A stretch of 60,310 bases of DNA from JAIBAI01 sp044238875 (GTDB lineage Bacteria; Bacteroidota; Bacteroidia; M30B66), in contig JBIICM010000001.1 of assembly GCA_044238875.1 (NCBI GenBank), positions 1 through 60,310 of the forward strand, in the 5' to 3' direction. A program made the translations under genes and the position numbers. The notes beneath the pieces are model-generated. The model was not told the origin of the DNA, did not search any database, and saw only the letters and a program-made list of their open reading frames with translations. This document shows, one piece after another, positions 39,567 through 50,111 of this stretch; within the stretch, counting starts at the first letter, position 1, and every line of letters begins with the position of its first letter.

Positions 39567-40835
39567 TCATTTCTGATATTTCTTTTTGAATTTCTCATAA
39601 AGTTGAAGGTGGATATTATCAAGGCTTTGAGGTATTCCAGCAACAAAGGCCTGTTCAACCTTTGCCGACCGTATGTCGAGCAAGTCTCCTGCGGTGATCA
39701 GAAAATTTGCCGACTTCCCTCTTTCAATGCTGCCGGTTTGCTGATCAATACCTGCAATTATTGCCGGGTTGAGGGTTATCATTTTAAGCGCATCTTCGGG
39801 TGCAAGTCCGTAGGCAACTGCAGTGCCGGCTACAAAACCAAGGTTTCTGACATTGGCTTCCATACCCCCTTTGTAACTCAACGCCACTGTAATGCCTGAG
39901 TCGCGCAGGAGTGCTGGCAGCCTGAAGGGCAGATCAACCGCCTCATCCGGATTGGCAGGTAGTCTGTGCAGTAATGAAAGAACCACAGGGATTTGGTATT
40001 TCCTCAGCAATCCCGCAACCATTCCGCAATCGCTGCCACCCATGATGACCGGTCGCCTGACGGAGAATTTCAGTGCGAACATGATTGCATCGGCGATATC
40101 CCTGGCCTTTTCGGCATGGATATATAATGCCTGTTCTCCTGAAAGCACTTTTCTGACCGGAAGCAGTTTCATATGATCCCCCTTCGGATTTGCCGCTTCA
40201 GTGAAAAGCGCTTCAAGCTTCCTGATATCGGCCAGCGCCTTTTCATCCGCCTTTCCGGATGAATCGCCCGGATTGCGCTGGTATCCTGATTCTGGCCAAA
40301 AAATATGCATGCCATCGTCAGCTTTCAATACGGCATCTTCCCAATTCCATCCGGCGGTATAAAAAACCGAAGATGTGCCGCTGAGCAGTCTGCCCTGCGG
40401 CACTGACTGTACATTAAGGATTCCATTAGCCCTGATGGTAGGAATGATTCTGGAATCTGTATTATAGGCAATCAGCGAACGCACGCCGGGGTTGAGCTCT
40501 CCGGTCTCAGAAAAGTCATTTGTGGCACGAACAGCATCAATCTCACGCAGGCCGATGGTTGTATTCAGGGCAATGATACCCGGCCATACATGTTTACCGT
40601 CGAGCCTTATGACCGTATCAAAATCTGCGGGATTGCCGGTAAATGAACTTTCCGCAGAGACTAAAGAAAATTTGCCATCTTCAACGGAAAAGCAGCTCCG
40701 CCCGATTACCATACCTGATCCGGTATGCAAGGTGGCGCCGGTGAAGAGTGTTTTGCCTATCACCGCAATTTGGGCGTGCATAATACCCCAACCTGAAAGG
40801 ATAATAAGTAATAGTTTTTTCACTTTTGTTTTCAT
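39567..40835 (-). CDS. secreted amidohydrolase-fold protein lacking the HxH metal motif
   Basis: 422 residues with a signal peptide (first 22). The amidohydrolase-type barrel is recognised from GKHVWPGIIALNTTIG (81-95) and the C-terminal MITLNPAIIAGIDQQTGSIE then GKSANFLI. At the place where active members have HxH (PGxIDxHxH) this protein reads NTT (91-93). The metal site is probably lost, so it may be non-catalytic or structural. It lies seven bases after a much larger amidohydrolase, with which it is likely to act. Confidence 0.82.
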   Translation of the reverse strand: MKTKVKKLLLIILSGWGIMHAQIAVIGKTLFTGATLHTGSGMVIGRSCFSVEDGKFSLVSAESSFTGNPADFDTVIRLDGKHVWPGIIALNTTIGLREIDAVRATNDFSETGELNPGVRSLIAYNTDSRIIPTIRANGILNVQSVPQGRLLSGTSSVFYTAGWNWEDAVLKADDGMHIFWPESGYQRNPGDSSGKADEKALADIRKLEALFTEAANPKGDHMKLLPVRKVLSGEQALYIHAEKARDIADAIMFALKFSVRRPVIMGGSDCGMVAGLLRKYQIPVVLSLLHRLPANPDEAVDLPFRLPALLRDSGITVALSYKGGMEANVRNLGFVAGTAVAYGLAPEDALKMITLNPAIIAGIDQQTGSIERGKSANFLITAGDLLDIRSAKVEQAFVAGIPQSLDNIHLQLYEKFKKKYQK

Positions 40836-40842
40836 TGCCTGC

Positions 40843-43800
40843 TTATTTTTCGCTCATTAAAAAGTCATCCTGAAGATGAAACAGGTCTTCACATTCATAG
40901 GCGCGTTGCTTATTTCCCGGGATGGGTTTTTTCACTGGTTTGCCATCTGATTTTTCGCGGATCATTTTTATTCTGATGCGCTTTCGCTCTCGCTCGGTGG
41001 TCTGCTGTAGTTCTTTATCGCGTTCCAGATCAAAATACCTTATTCCATCAATGAAAGTAGCGCGGGCCTTTGAGTATATCGAAAGCGGATGGCCGTCCCA
41101 TAGCACAAAATCAGCATCCTTGCCCGGGAGCAGACTTCCGGTAGATTTATCAATATGAAGCATACGTGCTGGATTGATGGTAATAAATTTCAGCGCATCC
41201 TCTTCAGAAACACCCCCGTAAAGCACTGCCTTTGCCGCTTCCTGATTTAGCCGCCTGCCCATTTCAGGATCATCCGAATTGAATCCCGTCAGCACACCCA
41301 TCTGATGCATCAGCGCTCCGTTGTATGGGATGGCTTCGCTTACTTCCATTTTATATGCCCACCAATCCGAGAATGTTGATCCTGAAGCGCCATGTGCTTT
41401 CATTTTATCGGCTACCTTATAGCCTTCAAGAATATGCGTGAAGATATTGACCTTAAAACCCATGCTATCGGCTACATGCATGAGCATATTGATCTCTGAC
41501 TGAACATAGCTGTGACAGGTTATGAATCTTTTTTTCTCAAGAATTTCAATCAGCGCATCCAGTTCCAGGTCTCTTGCAGGCGCAATCATATCTTTTCTTT
41601 TTGCAGCGGGCGTTTCATTCCATTTTTTCCAGGCCAGCCGGTAGGCTTTTGCCCTGCCAAATGCATCATAATAAACCTGTTCAACCCCCATCCTTGTCTG
41701 GGGAAACCTTACCGTGTAATCCTGGCCCCAGTTGCTTTGCTTTACATTTTCACCCAATGCGAATTTGATGTGACCAGGTGCGTCTTTTATTTTCATTTGT
41801 TCGGCTGTGCTTCCCCATCGCAGTTTAATCAGCGATGATTGTCCGCCGATTGGATTTGCAGAACCATGCAATTGCTGAACAGCGGTAACGCCTCCGGTCA
41901 GTGCGTAATAGATTGCCCGGTCGCGCGGATCAATAACATCGCCTATTCTGACTTCTGCGGTATTGCTCTGACCGCCTTCATTTACGCCATTGCTGATGCC
42001 AATATGTGAATGTTCATCAATGATGCCCGGTGTTATGTGCATACCGGTTGCATCTATCCTTGTCAAAGGTGTTTTTTTAGAAACATATCTTCCGGGATCC
42101 AGATCACCATTTTGAAGGGCAATTATTTTTCCGTCAACCACGAGCATGGAACCTTTTTCAAACTTTCCGGGCGTATCACAGGTCCAGATGGTGGCATTGG
42201 TGATCAGTAGGTTTTCTTTTTCCGGCAATCGGCTAAATCCGAATGCCGCATTGGGGTAGAAAATTTTCACGGAGTCGGCAGTAAAACTGCTCGTTTGAGC
42301 TGGCTGATTTTTTATGGAGTTGGATAGGGTATCTGCTGTTTTGCGGGCTGACCATTCAAAGCTTTTACCGTCAGGGCCAATTCCAGTTCCCAGCCAGCCA
42401 TCGCTGGTAATAATTCCGTTCAGGTTCCAGTTGCCTACCTCTAAAATACCATAGCTGGTAAGGCTCAGATCAATCCTGTTCTGGTTTCTGCTTAATTTGA
42501 GCATCGCAGTTTGGTCATCCAGATGGATTTTTACCTCGGGGCTGAATTCCTGACCACCTGCTTCTAATTTTACTATTGGGTAATTGTCTATTTTCAAAAC
42601 GTATATACCTCTGATATCAATTCCTGCAGCATCTTCCTGAATATATCGGTTGCCCTGCACCCAGGTTTCAAGGATTTTCATCCCTTCAGAACCGATGGCA
42701 TCACTACTGATAAAAAAACTGGCGATTTTACCTGGCCTGAGATCACCGGTAATATCAGAAACACCAATCCATGCAGCGGGCGTTTCGGTCAGAGCCCTTA
42801 ATAATTCAGCCGGAGGTAAGCCCGCTTCAATGGTTTTATTGAATGCTTCCCATGCCTTAGTAGGGTTCTTCAGTCCGTGAAGTGTCAGTGAGAAGGGTAT
42901 GCCTGCCCGTCTTACAAGTTCAGGGTTTGCGGGGGCTGACTCCCAATGCAGCATGGATGACAGAGGAACCATTGATTCGGTGTAGGAGTCGCTGAGGTTC
43001 CAAGGTTCAGGATAATTCACAGGTAGTATGAGACGCAGTCCGGCTTGCTTTAAAGCATCGAGTTGCTGGTAATCGTCGCCTCCGGTTTTTACAATCAGGG
43101 GTAGTCCGAATTCATCCCCGAACTTATCTGCCCTGAGTACTTCCATCCAGTTTTTAGCCTCAAAAAATGAATTGCTTTTTTTATGGAGGTTCATTGCCTC
43201 CCACGAAAGGTTGAATGTCCTGCCTGCCGGATTATTGCTGTACCAGTCGGCATCCAGCATTGACTGGCGAAGCAGTGCAATGCCGCCCATTTGTGAAGTG
43301 GGGTAAACCTGAGGCGAGGATCCCTTTTCAAAGGAATAGAACATTCCGGCAGGCGATTTTATTAAACATTTACTTTCATCCTGATGCAGGAGGCTGATGA
43401 GACTTCCGGTACCCCTCGCAATACCGTCGTGCTGATGAGCCAGTACCGCGCCAAAACCGGACTTGCGCAGTGCTGCCGCATCGTCTTCTTGAATTTTGAA
43501 GATGGCAGCAGCATCTGTTTCCGGATGGATGGCCATATTCCAGGATAAGGCGCCCCGAACAGGTCTGTCGAATTGATTTGCTTTCGCAGGCAGTTTCTCA
43601 GGAGAGGGTATTCCATAGCCTGACCAGAGATCAATGAATGCCGGATAAATATGTTTCCCCTTCAGCTCCATAACAGTAGCATCTTCGGGTATCGTTATGT
43701 TTTTGCCAGCATCAGCTACTTTCCCATTCCTGATCAGCAGGGTTCCCTCAGCAATGGTTTGATCTGCCGAGATGTGCAGCGTCACATTTTTTAATGCAAT

Positions 43801-43908
43801 GCAGGCCTGCTGTGGATCACCGATGCCATTTAAGGGCTGGGCTGACTGCGCCATTGACAGAAACTGGATAAACACCCCAGCTAGCATGGATAATAGAAAA
43901 CGAAACAT
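40843..43908 (-). CDS. secreted double-domain amidohydrolase
   Basis: 1,021 residues with a signal peptide (about 1-20). Two amidohydrolase-type halves in tandem. In the first half (about 35-425) the HxH site is replaced: AFIDLWSGYG at 90-99. In the second (about 565-990) it is intact: IIDEHSHIG, with HSH at 633-635, followed by SYVQSEINMLMHVADSMGFK and HILEGYKVADKMKAHG, which hold other His ligands, and TGFNSDDPEM with the catalytic Asp. So only the C-terminal half should be catalytic. The substrate is unknown; peptide or cyclic amide bonds are common for the family. Confidence 0.88.
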   Translation of the reverse strand: MFRFLLSMLAGVFIQFLSMAQSAQPLNGIGDPQQACIALKNVTLHISADQTIAEGTLLIRNGKVADAGKNITIPEDATVMELKGKHIYPAFIDLWSGYGIPSPEKLPAKANQFDRPVRGALSWNMAIHPETDAAAIFKIQEDDAAALRKSGFGAVLAHQHDGIARGTGSLISLLHQDESKCLIKSPAGMFYSFEKGSSPQVYPTSQMGGIALLRQSMLDADWYSNNPAGRTFNLSWEAMNLHKKSNSFFEAKNWMEVLRADKFGDEFGLPLIVKTGGDDYQQLDALKQAGLRLILPVNYPEPWNLSDSYTESMVPLSSMLHWESAPANPELVRRAGIPFSLTLHGLKNPTKAWEAFNKTIEAGLPPAELLRALTETPAAWIGVSDITGDLRPGKIASFFISSDAIGSEGMKILETWVQGNRYIQEDAAGIDIRGIYVLKIDNYPIVKLEAGGQEFSPEVKIHLDDQTAMLKLSRNQNRIDLSLTSYGILEVGNWNLNGIITSDGWLGTGIGPDGKSFEWSARKTADTLSNSIKNQPAQTSSFTADSVKIFYPNAAFGFSRLPEKENLLITNATIWTCDTPGKFEKGSMLVVDGKIIALQNGDLDPGRYVSKKTPLTRIDATGMHITPGIIDEHSHIGISNGVNEGGQSNTAEVRIGDVIDPRDRAIYYALTGGVTAVQQLHGSANPIGGQSSLIKLRWGSTAEQMKIKDAPGHIKFALGENVKQSNWGQDYTVRFPQTRMGVEQVYYDAFGRAKAYRLAWKKWNETPAAKRKDMIAPARDLELDALIEILEKKRFITCHSYVQSEINMLMHVADSMGFKVNIFTHILEGYKVADKMKAHGASGSTFSDWWAYKMEVSEAIPYNGALMHQMGVLTGFNSDDPEMGRRLNQEAAKAVLYGGVSEEDALKFITINPARMLHIDKSTGSLLPGKDADFVLWDGHPLSIYSKARATFIDGIRYFDLERDKELQQTTERERKRIRIKMIREKSDGKPVKKPIPGNKQRAYECEDLFHLQDDFLMSEK

Positions 43909-43997
43909 GAGGGCGAAAATACTTAAACCTATTGCAAAAAAAGATAGTTGTTGTTTCGGAATAAAAACAACTTCAATACGTTAGAGACACTGCTTGT

Positions 43998-45803
43998 TTA
44001 TTGCAATTCCTTCCTGATGATTGTAAAGCCGTGCTCAGGAATGCTGATGCTCATTTTCAGGCCTTCAGGTTTTAGCATTTGTCCGGTAAACACATCCCTG
44101 AAAGCGGCTTTTTGCGGGAGATTCAGTTCTGCAATCTTCTTGTTTGTTGAACGGTTGAACAGGATGATGTAATGTTCATCTGCCTGTTTACGTTCAAATC
44201 CAAACAGATCAACCTGATCTGAAGCAAGAATAGTATTATAGCTTCCAGTTTTTAATGCATCAGAACTATTGCGTAATTCAATTAGCTTTTTCATGAAATC
44301 AGCCAGATCATGGTCATAGATCACCTCATCGCATTTTAAGTTGCTGCTTTGGTCGGGGTTGACGCATTCAGGGCTGTATCTCATTTCAGGCCACACCATC
44401 GGTTTGCGGCAATCAGGATCATTGGCTCCCCACATCCCGGCTTCCGTGCCATAAAAAAACATTGGCGCCCCCACATAGCAGGTCATAAAGGCGATGATCT
44501 GCCGTTGTATCTTCCTTTCCTCTTCGGTGGGTTTTCTGGTGAGGTATGCAGCATTTTTTGACTGTGACCAGCCGAAATATTCACCCCAGTTGCTGTATTT
44601 TTTCTTTTCGCCATTTACGATATGTGATGCCATTCTATTGGTATCATGGCTATCGAAAAGGTTTTGCTGTATATAGGGTGATGTTTGAAAGGCAGTGCGC
44701 AGATCTGTGAGCATAGCGTCGAAAGAGGCAGGCGTCATTGGCTTGTCACCAATGAAAAATCCGGCAAGTGCAAATCCCAGGTTGTAATTCATTACGGCGT
44801 CGAATTCATCGCCTGACAGGTATGGCCGCACTTTTGAAACCGAATCGATTACCTCGGCCGTGAGGTAGGAGGCCGGATTTATTCTCTTAACATATCTGCG
44901 CCAGTCCTTCCAGAATTTATGGTTCACGCAGAAGGCCACATCCAGGCGCCACCCATCAATGCCGTCAGCTGGGTTTCCGTCTCCGTCCGGATCCATCCAT
45001 CTGGAGGTGCAGTTGAAAATATATCGCCTGGGGCCCGAAACTATGCCGTTGCTGTCTTCTCTGATTTCAGGCAGGTCAGGCACGCCAAACCAGCCTTCGT
45101 ATTCTAGTTTTTCGCCGTCTTCCGGCCAGTTTCTGATGGTAAACCAATTGGCATAGGCCGACTTTTTGCCGTTCTTCAGCACATCACGGAAGGCAAAGCT
45201 GGAAACCCCCAGATGATTGTATACGCCGTCGAAGATGATGCGAATATTACGCTGGTGACATTCATAGATGAGTTTCAGCGCAAGCTGGTCAGCCTTTGTC
45301 CATTTCCAGCCAGCCGAATCAAGCGGGTCTTCTGCCGCAATAATCCGGCGGTCACCATCCGGATCGGGGCCGAAGTTCGGATCTATATGATGATAAAGGG
45401 TTTCATCGTACTTGTGATGTGAAGGCGCCATAAATACAGGATTCAGGTAGATGGCACCAATACCAAGCCCCTGAAGATAAGGTAGTTTGTCCAGAATTCC
45501 CTGAAGGTCACCACCATATCGCCTGCGCTGCACATTCCACCAAAAGTCCTTTCCGTTCAGCTCTTCATAGGGCTGTAATTCATACCAGTCGCTGGCCCAC
45601 GGGTGTATTTGCCAGGGACCTGTGGTATCATGCGGCCAGGAATCAATCTGGTCGGTCAGGTGGGGATCATTTCCGGGATCACCGTTGTAAAAACGTTCAG
45701 GGAATATCTGATACCATACAACTTTTGCTGCCCATTCGGGCATTTCCTGCGCAAATAATGCCGTTGAAAAAAAAAGCAGAAGATATGTTAGTCGTTGATA
45801 CAT
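43998..45803 (-). CDS. secreted glycoside hydrolase family 13 (alpha-amylase / cyclomaltodextrinase-like)
   Basis: 601 residues with a signal peptide (first 19). GH13 regions are in order: DGVYNH (192-197), GWRLDVAF with nucleophile Asp288, LTAEV with acid/base Glu317 and DSHDTNR with Asp387. GAIYLNPVF (117-125) and the final beta-sandwich domain fit neopullulanase/cyclomaltodextrinase relatives. It probably degrades alpha-glucans outside the cytoplasm. No SusC/SusD pair is nearby. It is divergent from the DCC-family gene. Confidence 0.92.
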   Translation of the reverse strand: MYQRLTYLLLFFSTALFAQEMPEWAAKVVWYQIFPERFYNGDPGNDPHLTDQIDSWPHDTTGPWQIHPWASDWYELQPYEELNGKDFWWNVQRRRYGGDLQGILDKLPYLQGLGIGAIYLNPVFMAPSHHKYDETLYHHIDPNFGPDPDGDRRIIAAEDPLDSAGWKWTKADQLALKLIYECHQRNIRIIFDGVYNHLGVSSFAFRDVLKNGKKSAYANWFTIRNWPEDGEKLEYEGWFGVPDLPEIREDSNGIVSGPRRYIFNCTSRWMDPDGDGNPADGIDGWRLDVAFCVNHKFWKDWRRYVKRINPASYLTAEVIDSVSKVRPYLSGDEFDAVMNYNLGFALAGFFIGDKPMTPASFDAMLTDLRTAFQTSPYIQQNLFDSHDTNRMASHIVNGEKKKYSNWGEYFGWSQSKNAAYLTRKPTEEERKIQRQIIAFMTCYVGAPMFFYGTEAGMWGANDPDCRKPMVWPEMRYSPECVNPDQSSNLKCDEVIYDHDLADFMKKLIELRNSSDALKTGSYNTILASDQVDLFGFERKQADEHYIILFNRSTNKKIAELNLPQKAAFRDVFTGQMLKPEGLKMSISIPEHGFTIIRKELQ

Positions 45804-45856
45804 ATGTAAAGATAAGTCTTTAAAGTTTCACGTTGATTTAAGACCTTTATGGAATA

Positions 45857-46282
45857 ATGGACAAGGAACATTTTGACAAGCTGAGGCACCCGATTATAAT
45901 TTATGACGGAGTTTGCGGTCTTTGTAACCGTTTTGTCAGTTTCGTAATCAGGCATGACCGAAAAGGAAAATTCAGGTTTGCGCCGCTACAGGGAAGCTTT
46001 TCATTATCACTAACCGGTTTGCCGCCGTGTTCAAATCAGGAAATTGAAACGGTTTACCTTTATGAAAGCGGAAAATTGCATATTCGCAGCAGAGCGGCTT
46101 TAAGGATATTACAACTCATGGGATTTCCATGGAACCTGATGCAGGTTTTCAGCATAATACCTGTGTCCATCGCTGACAATTTTTACCGCTTTGTTTCAAA
46201 AAACCGCTACCGTTGGTTCGGGAAATATGATTCCTGTAAAATTCCCGACCCGGCATTAAGGAGTAAGTTCTATCTGGATTAA
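45857..46282 (+). CDS. DCC-family (DUF393) thiol-disulfide oxidoreductase-like protein
   Basis: 141 residues. The N-terminal IIYDGVCGLCNRFVSF contains the DxxCxxC pattern of the family, and FRFAPLQGS and SRAALRILQLMGFPW are further family motifs. Members are thioredoxin-fold proteins with unproven activity. A single gene, divergent from the GH13 gene and convergent with prfB. Confidence 0.85.
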   Translation: MDKEHFDKLRHPIIIYDGVCGLCNRFVSFVIRHDRKGKFRFAPLQGSFSLSLTGLPPCSNQEIETVYLYESGKLHIRSRAALRILQLMGFPWNLMQVFSIIPVSIADNFYRFVSKNRYRWFGKYDSCKIPDPALRSKFYLD

Positions 46283-46323
46283 ATTATTAAATCAGCGTTT
46301 GCCATCTAATACCTTTAGATAGA

Positions 46324-47416
46324 TTAGCCGGCCGACCCGTACTCCATCAGGTATGATTTGATGAAATCATTCAGATCACCATCCATCACACCCTGCACGT
46401 CAGAAGTTTCATGGTCTGTTCTAAGATCCTTAACCAGCTTGTATGGGTGAAAGACATAGTTTCTTATCTGGGATCCCCATTCAATCTTCTTCTTTGAACC
46501 CTCTATCGCAGCTGTACTTTCCTGCCGTTTGCGCAACTCCATTTCATACAACTGCGACTTGAGCAGTTGCAGTGCTTTCTCTTTGTTTTGCAGCTGAGAT
46601 CTTGACTCCTGGTTTTTGATGATGATTCCTGTTGGCTTATGTAAGAGCCTTACAGCCGTTTCGACCTTGTTGACGTTCTGTCCGCCGGCTCCGCCTGAAC
46701 GGAAAGTATCCCATTCAATATCCCCCATGTTGATCTGAATGTCAATGGTATCGTCGATGAGTGGGTAGGCGTAGACCGAGGCAAATGAGGTGTGCCGCCG
46801 GGCGTTGGAGTCAAAGGGCGAGATGCGAACCAGACGGTGAACGCCGCTTTCTCCCTTAAGGTAGCCATACGCGAATTCTCCGTCAATTTGAATGGTTGCA
46901 GATTTGATACCTGCCACATCGCCATCCTGAAGGTCAACTTCGGAAACCTTGTAGCCATTTTTTTCAGCCCACATGGTGTACATCCGAAGCAGCATCGAAG
47001 CCCAGTCCTGACTTTCGGTGCCTCCTGCGCCCGAATTGATGGTGAGAACACAGCTCAGGTTGTCTTCCTTGCCACTGAGCATATTGCGGAATTCAAGATC
47101 TTCAAGCAATTTGACTACCTCGGCATACTGAGCATCAATTTCGTTTTCAGTGGCAGCACCTTCCTTAAAGAATTCCAGAAGAACCTTAATATCATCTATT
47201 CCGGAAGCTACTTTTTGGTAAGCGTCAGTCCAGGCTTTCTTATCCCGGAGGGCCTTGAGCTGCTTTTCGGCTCTGGCTGGGTCATCCCAAAAGCCAGGAG
47301 CATGAGTCTGGCGCTCTTCTAATTCAGTTTCGGCAATTTTACGATCGATGTCAAAGATGCCTCCTTAACGCATCCAGGCGATCATCGAGTGAAGTGGTAT
47401 GTTCTAGATTAATCAT
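46324..47416 (-). CDS. prfB: peptide chain release factor 2, with programmed +1 frameshift
   Basis: A 363-residue RF2 read as 47416-47354 joined to 47352-46324. The first segment gives 21 residues (MINLEHTTSLDDRLDALRRHL) and then UGA (47353-47351). The site is AGGAGGCAT-CTT-TGAC: an internal Shine-Dalgarno sequence, then CTT-TGA where ribosomes slip by one base, as in E. coli. The downstream protein has the stop-codon-reading SPF at 199-201 and GGQ at 244-246, almost the E. coli positions. Low RF2 favours slippage, so the gene is self-regulated. A -7 box TATCTTTG is at 47424-47431 with no clear -33 box. Confidence 0.95.
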
Positions 47417-47618
47417 AGCGGGTCAAAGATAATCTAAAAGACAAGGAGAGGGGTATTTTATTAAATAATATAAAACATTGAAATTCAGTACTTTAATAAA
47501 TTTAACTTTGGGGGCCTCCAACCTCCTCCCCAGCGTTCAAGTTAATAATTACTTTATATGGTGATGTTGCGCATTACGCAAAACTTTTGCATGAGCGTTT
47601 TTTTTATTAACATGGATT

Positions 47619-50045
47619 TTAATTGATGTTCACCTTCGCCATCATCATAAAATTAATTCCTGCCTGAGGAAAATAATAGTTGTAATCGTTTCGCTGCGAA
47701 CCATTCAGGTCTGAGAAAGTGTATCCATTGGGACTATAAAATGAATTGAAAAGATTATTGACCTGAAAAGCCAGTTCAAACCCAGGTTTATAGCCGGTAG
47801 GGGGGGTAATGTTAAATTGAAATGAAAAAACTGAAAAAGGATCAAGTTTTCGTTTTTCTGATGATGTATTGTCAAGGTACTGTTTCCCGACATATTTCCC
47901 GGTTAATGACACATTGGCCCAAGTTCCAATTTCATACCTCAGTATGGCAGCACCAATCACAGATGGGGAGAATGATATGTTGGTGTTTCTGTAAACAAAT
48001 GATTTTTCTGTATTGCTTTCATAGTCAAAAACACCTTCCCTGAAGGCTGATCTTATCCTGTTTTCGCTAAATGCAAGATTTCCTGTTAAGGTCAGTTTCG
48101 AGAACGGTTTCCAGCCGGCTTCTAGCTCAATTCCGGCACGATAGCTATCATAAACATTAATGCGGGTGTAGGCCCCAACATCATTTACAGCACCCGTCAA
48201 AACAAGTTGGTTGTAATATTGCATGTAGTAGGCAGTTGCTGCAAATTCAAGCCGCTTTCTCCCAATCCTGTAGCCTAACTCAATATCATGTAGCTGCTCA
48301 GGTTGAGGCCGGCTCTGTGGCGAACTTTCAGTATAGTCGTCGCGGACGGGTTCGCGATGGCCGACAGACCATGATAGAAATGAGCGCCCGAATGAGCCCA
48401 GGTCAAAATTTATGGCCAGTTTGGGATTGAAGAAATTAAGATTAACATTCTGCTGCACACTTTCAAGCTGATCATTGAAACCCAGGAAGGAGTAGGAAAC
48501 AGTCCTGTACTGGAGATCGGCAGAAACTGTCAGCCTCTCGGTAATTTCCCTGTTTGCTTTTACATAAATGTTAAAATCGGTTTTTAATCCATCATTATCA
48601 TAGTACCTATAACCTTTGGGAAAAAGATTTCCATACTGCGCCCAGATTACCTCTCCGAAATGTTTTCCGCTGTATTGGTTCAGCCCTCCGCCAAAAATAA
48701 CTTTGGTTTTTACATCAGGATTAATGGTCAATGAGAATACAGTACCATAAAAGTGATTATCAAGCCAACGCTGCCTGATGAGGTCGGAGCGGGTGATAGT
48801 ATCAGAAATAAGGCTATCAGCGGTAAATTTGAATTGAACAAATGGATCAAGGTTGTAATTACTCAATTTATCCTGTTGCTTATATTGCTCATAATACCCT
48901 ATGCCACGTGTATAATGCAGCGCGATGCTGAGCAGCGTCTTTTGACTGATGTCATGGTTGAAGAAGAGCTGGTAATGATTCTGCTGGTAATTATCGGTCT
49001 CGTTATCGTAAAAACGTTCTCTGCCATTTTCGTCAGTGTATGAGCCGGCAGGATTGTATCTTCTGTTGGTCTTCAGTGAATACTGGGGAACCCCGTACCA
49101 TGCCTGATATGTTTTTTCCCTTCCGGAGAAGATGTTCAGTTTAACCGAGGAATTTTTACTGTGCCATCCACCGGAGGCAAACCATGATTCGAGGTTTGAG
49201 GAGGCCCGGTCAATGAAACCGTCTGAGCTTATTCTCGAAGCCCTGATGTCAAAAGTAAAGCCTCTGATCAGGCCTGTCCCGGCCTCAAAGGTGTTCCTGA
49301 GGGTATTGAAGCTGCCTCCGGAGAAGGTATAGTTTCCATAAGGTTCACCCCGGAGGTCATTGGTCTGCATGTTGATCGATGCACCAAATGCACCTGCCCC
49401 GTTTGTGGAACTTCCAACACCTCTCTGCAGTTGAATGCTTTTGACAGACGATGCAAAATCAGGCATATTAACCCAGAAGACCCCGTGCGATTCCGAATCA
49501 TTATATGGAATGCCATTGATGGTAACATTTGTTCGGGTTGCATCGCTGCCCCTTACCCGTATTCCGGTGTACCCGATGCCGGTGCCTGCATCAGATGTAC
49601 TGACAACCGAAGGCTGTGTTCCGAGTAGCATCGGAATATCCGCTCCGAAATTTTGCCTGGCTATATCTTCTTTGCCCAGCGTTGTATAGGCCATTCCTGA
49701 ACGGTCATCGGCCCGTGTACCTAAGATAACCACCTCATCGGCCAAAAAGGGCTGCTCTTTCAGCACGCAGTCATAAGTCCTGCTTTTTGAAAGATCAAGC
49801 CTCACCTCCTGCCTTGCATAACCAAGCATTCTGAATTCAAGCGATACCTCTGCATCGGCGATATTGTCAAAGCGATATTTTCCGGAGGCATCGGTTGTTG
49901 TTGCAAGGTAGGTTCCCGATATGTTCACAACAACTCCGGGAATGCTTTGTCCCTGAATGTTTTTAACCAGACCGGAAACGTTGAACTGCCCTCTAATGGC
50001 AGAGTGAAAAAGAAGGTTTGTTAAGATAAAAAATAAAATACGCAT
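47619..50045 (-). CDS. TonB-dependent receptor, probably for thiamin or a thiamin precursor
   Basis: 808 residues from the ATG at 50045; upstream in-frame codons fall in the leader. Signal peptide, then a carboxypeptidase-regulatory-like beta domain (FNVSGLVKNIQGQSIPG..., about 20-105), the plug domain (about 115-220; RVRGSDATRTNVTINGIPYN) and a 22-strand-type outer membrane barrel. A TPP riboswitch and a strong promoter lie directly upstream, which ties it to thiamin uptake. No SusD-like partner accompanies it. The 202 bases between it and prfB show no features beyond the prfB -7 box. Confidence 0.9.
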   Translation of the reverse strand: MRILFFILTNLLFHSAIRGQFNVSGLVKNIQGQSIPGVVVNISGTYLATTTDASGKYRFDNIADAEVSLEFRMLGYARQEVRLDLSKSRTYDCVLKEQPFLADEVVILGTRADDRSGMAYTTLGKEDIARQNFGADIPMLLGTQPSVVSTSDAGTGIGYTGIRVRGSDATRTNVTINGIPYNDSESHGVFWVNMPDFASSVKSIQLQRGVGSSTNGAGAFGASINMQTNDLRGEPYGNYTFSGGSFNTLRNTFEAGTGLIRGFTFDIRASRISSDGFIDRASSNLESWFASGGWHSKNSSVKLNIFSGREKTYQAWYGVPQYSLKTNRRYNPAGSYTDENGRERFYDNETDNYQQNHYQLFFNHDISQKTLLSIALHYTRGIGYYEQYKQQDKLSNYNLDPFVQFKFTADSLISDTITRSDLIRQRWLDNHFYGTVFSLTINPDVKTKVIFGGGLNQYSGKHFGEVIWAQYGNLFPKGYRYYDNDGLKTDFNIYVKANREITERLTVSADLQYRTVSYSFLGFNDQLESVQQNVNLNFFNPKLAINFDLGSFGRSFLSWSVGHREPVRDDYTESSPQSRPQPEQLHDIELGYRIGRKRLEFAATAYYMQYYNQLVLTGAVNDVGAYTRINVYDSYRAGIELEAGWKPFSKLTLTGNLAFSENRIRSAFREGVFDYESNTEKSFVYRNTNISFSPSVIGAAILRYEIGTWANVSLTGKYVGKQYLDNTSSEKRKLDPFSVFSFQFNITPPTGYKPGFELAFQVNNLFNSFYSPNGYTFSDLNGSQRNDYNYYFPQAGINFMMMAKVNIN

Positions 50046-50111
50046 CGTTGCACAGTTTAAGGTACAACGGACTTGCAGGGGCGACAAAATCCGGAATGAT
50101 TTGTTCCACCT

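Noticed and set aside
47351..47353. In-frame UGA early in prfB, as if a pseudogene
   Set aside because: The surrounding AGGAGG and CTT-TGAC are the known programmed frameshift signals, and the downstream RF2 is intact.
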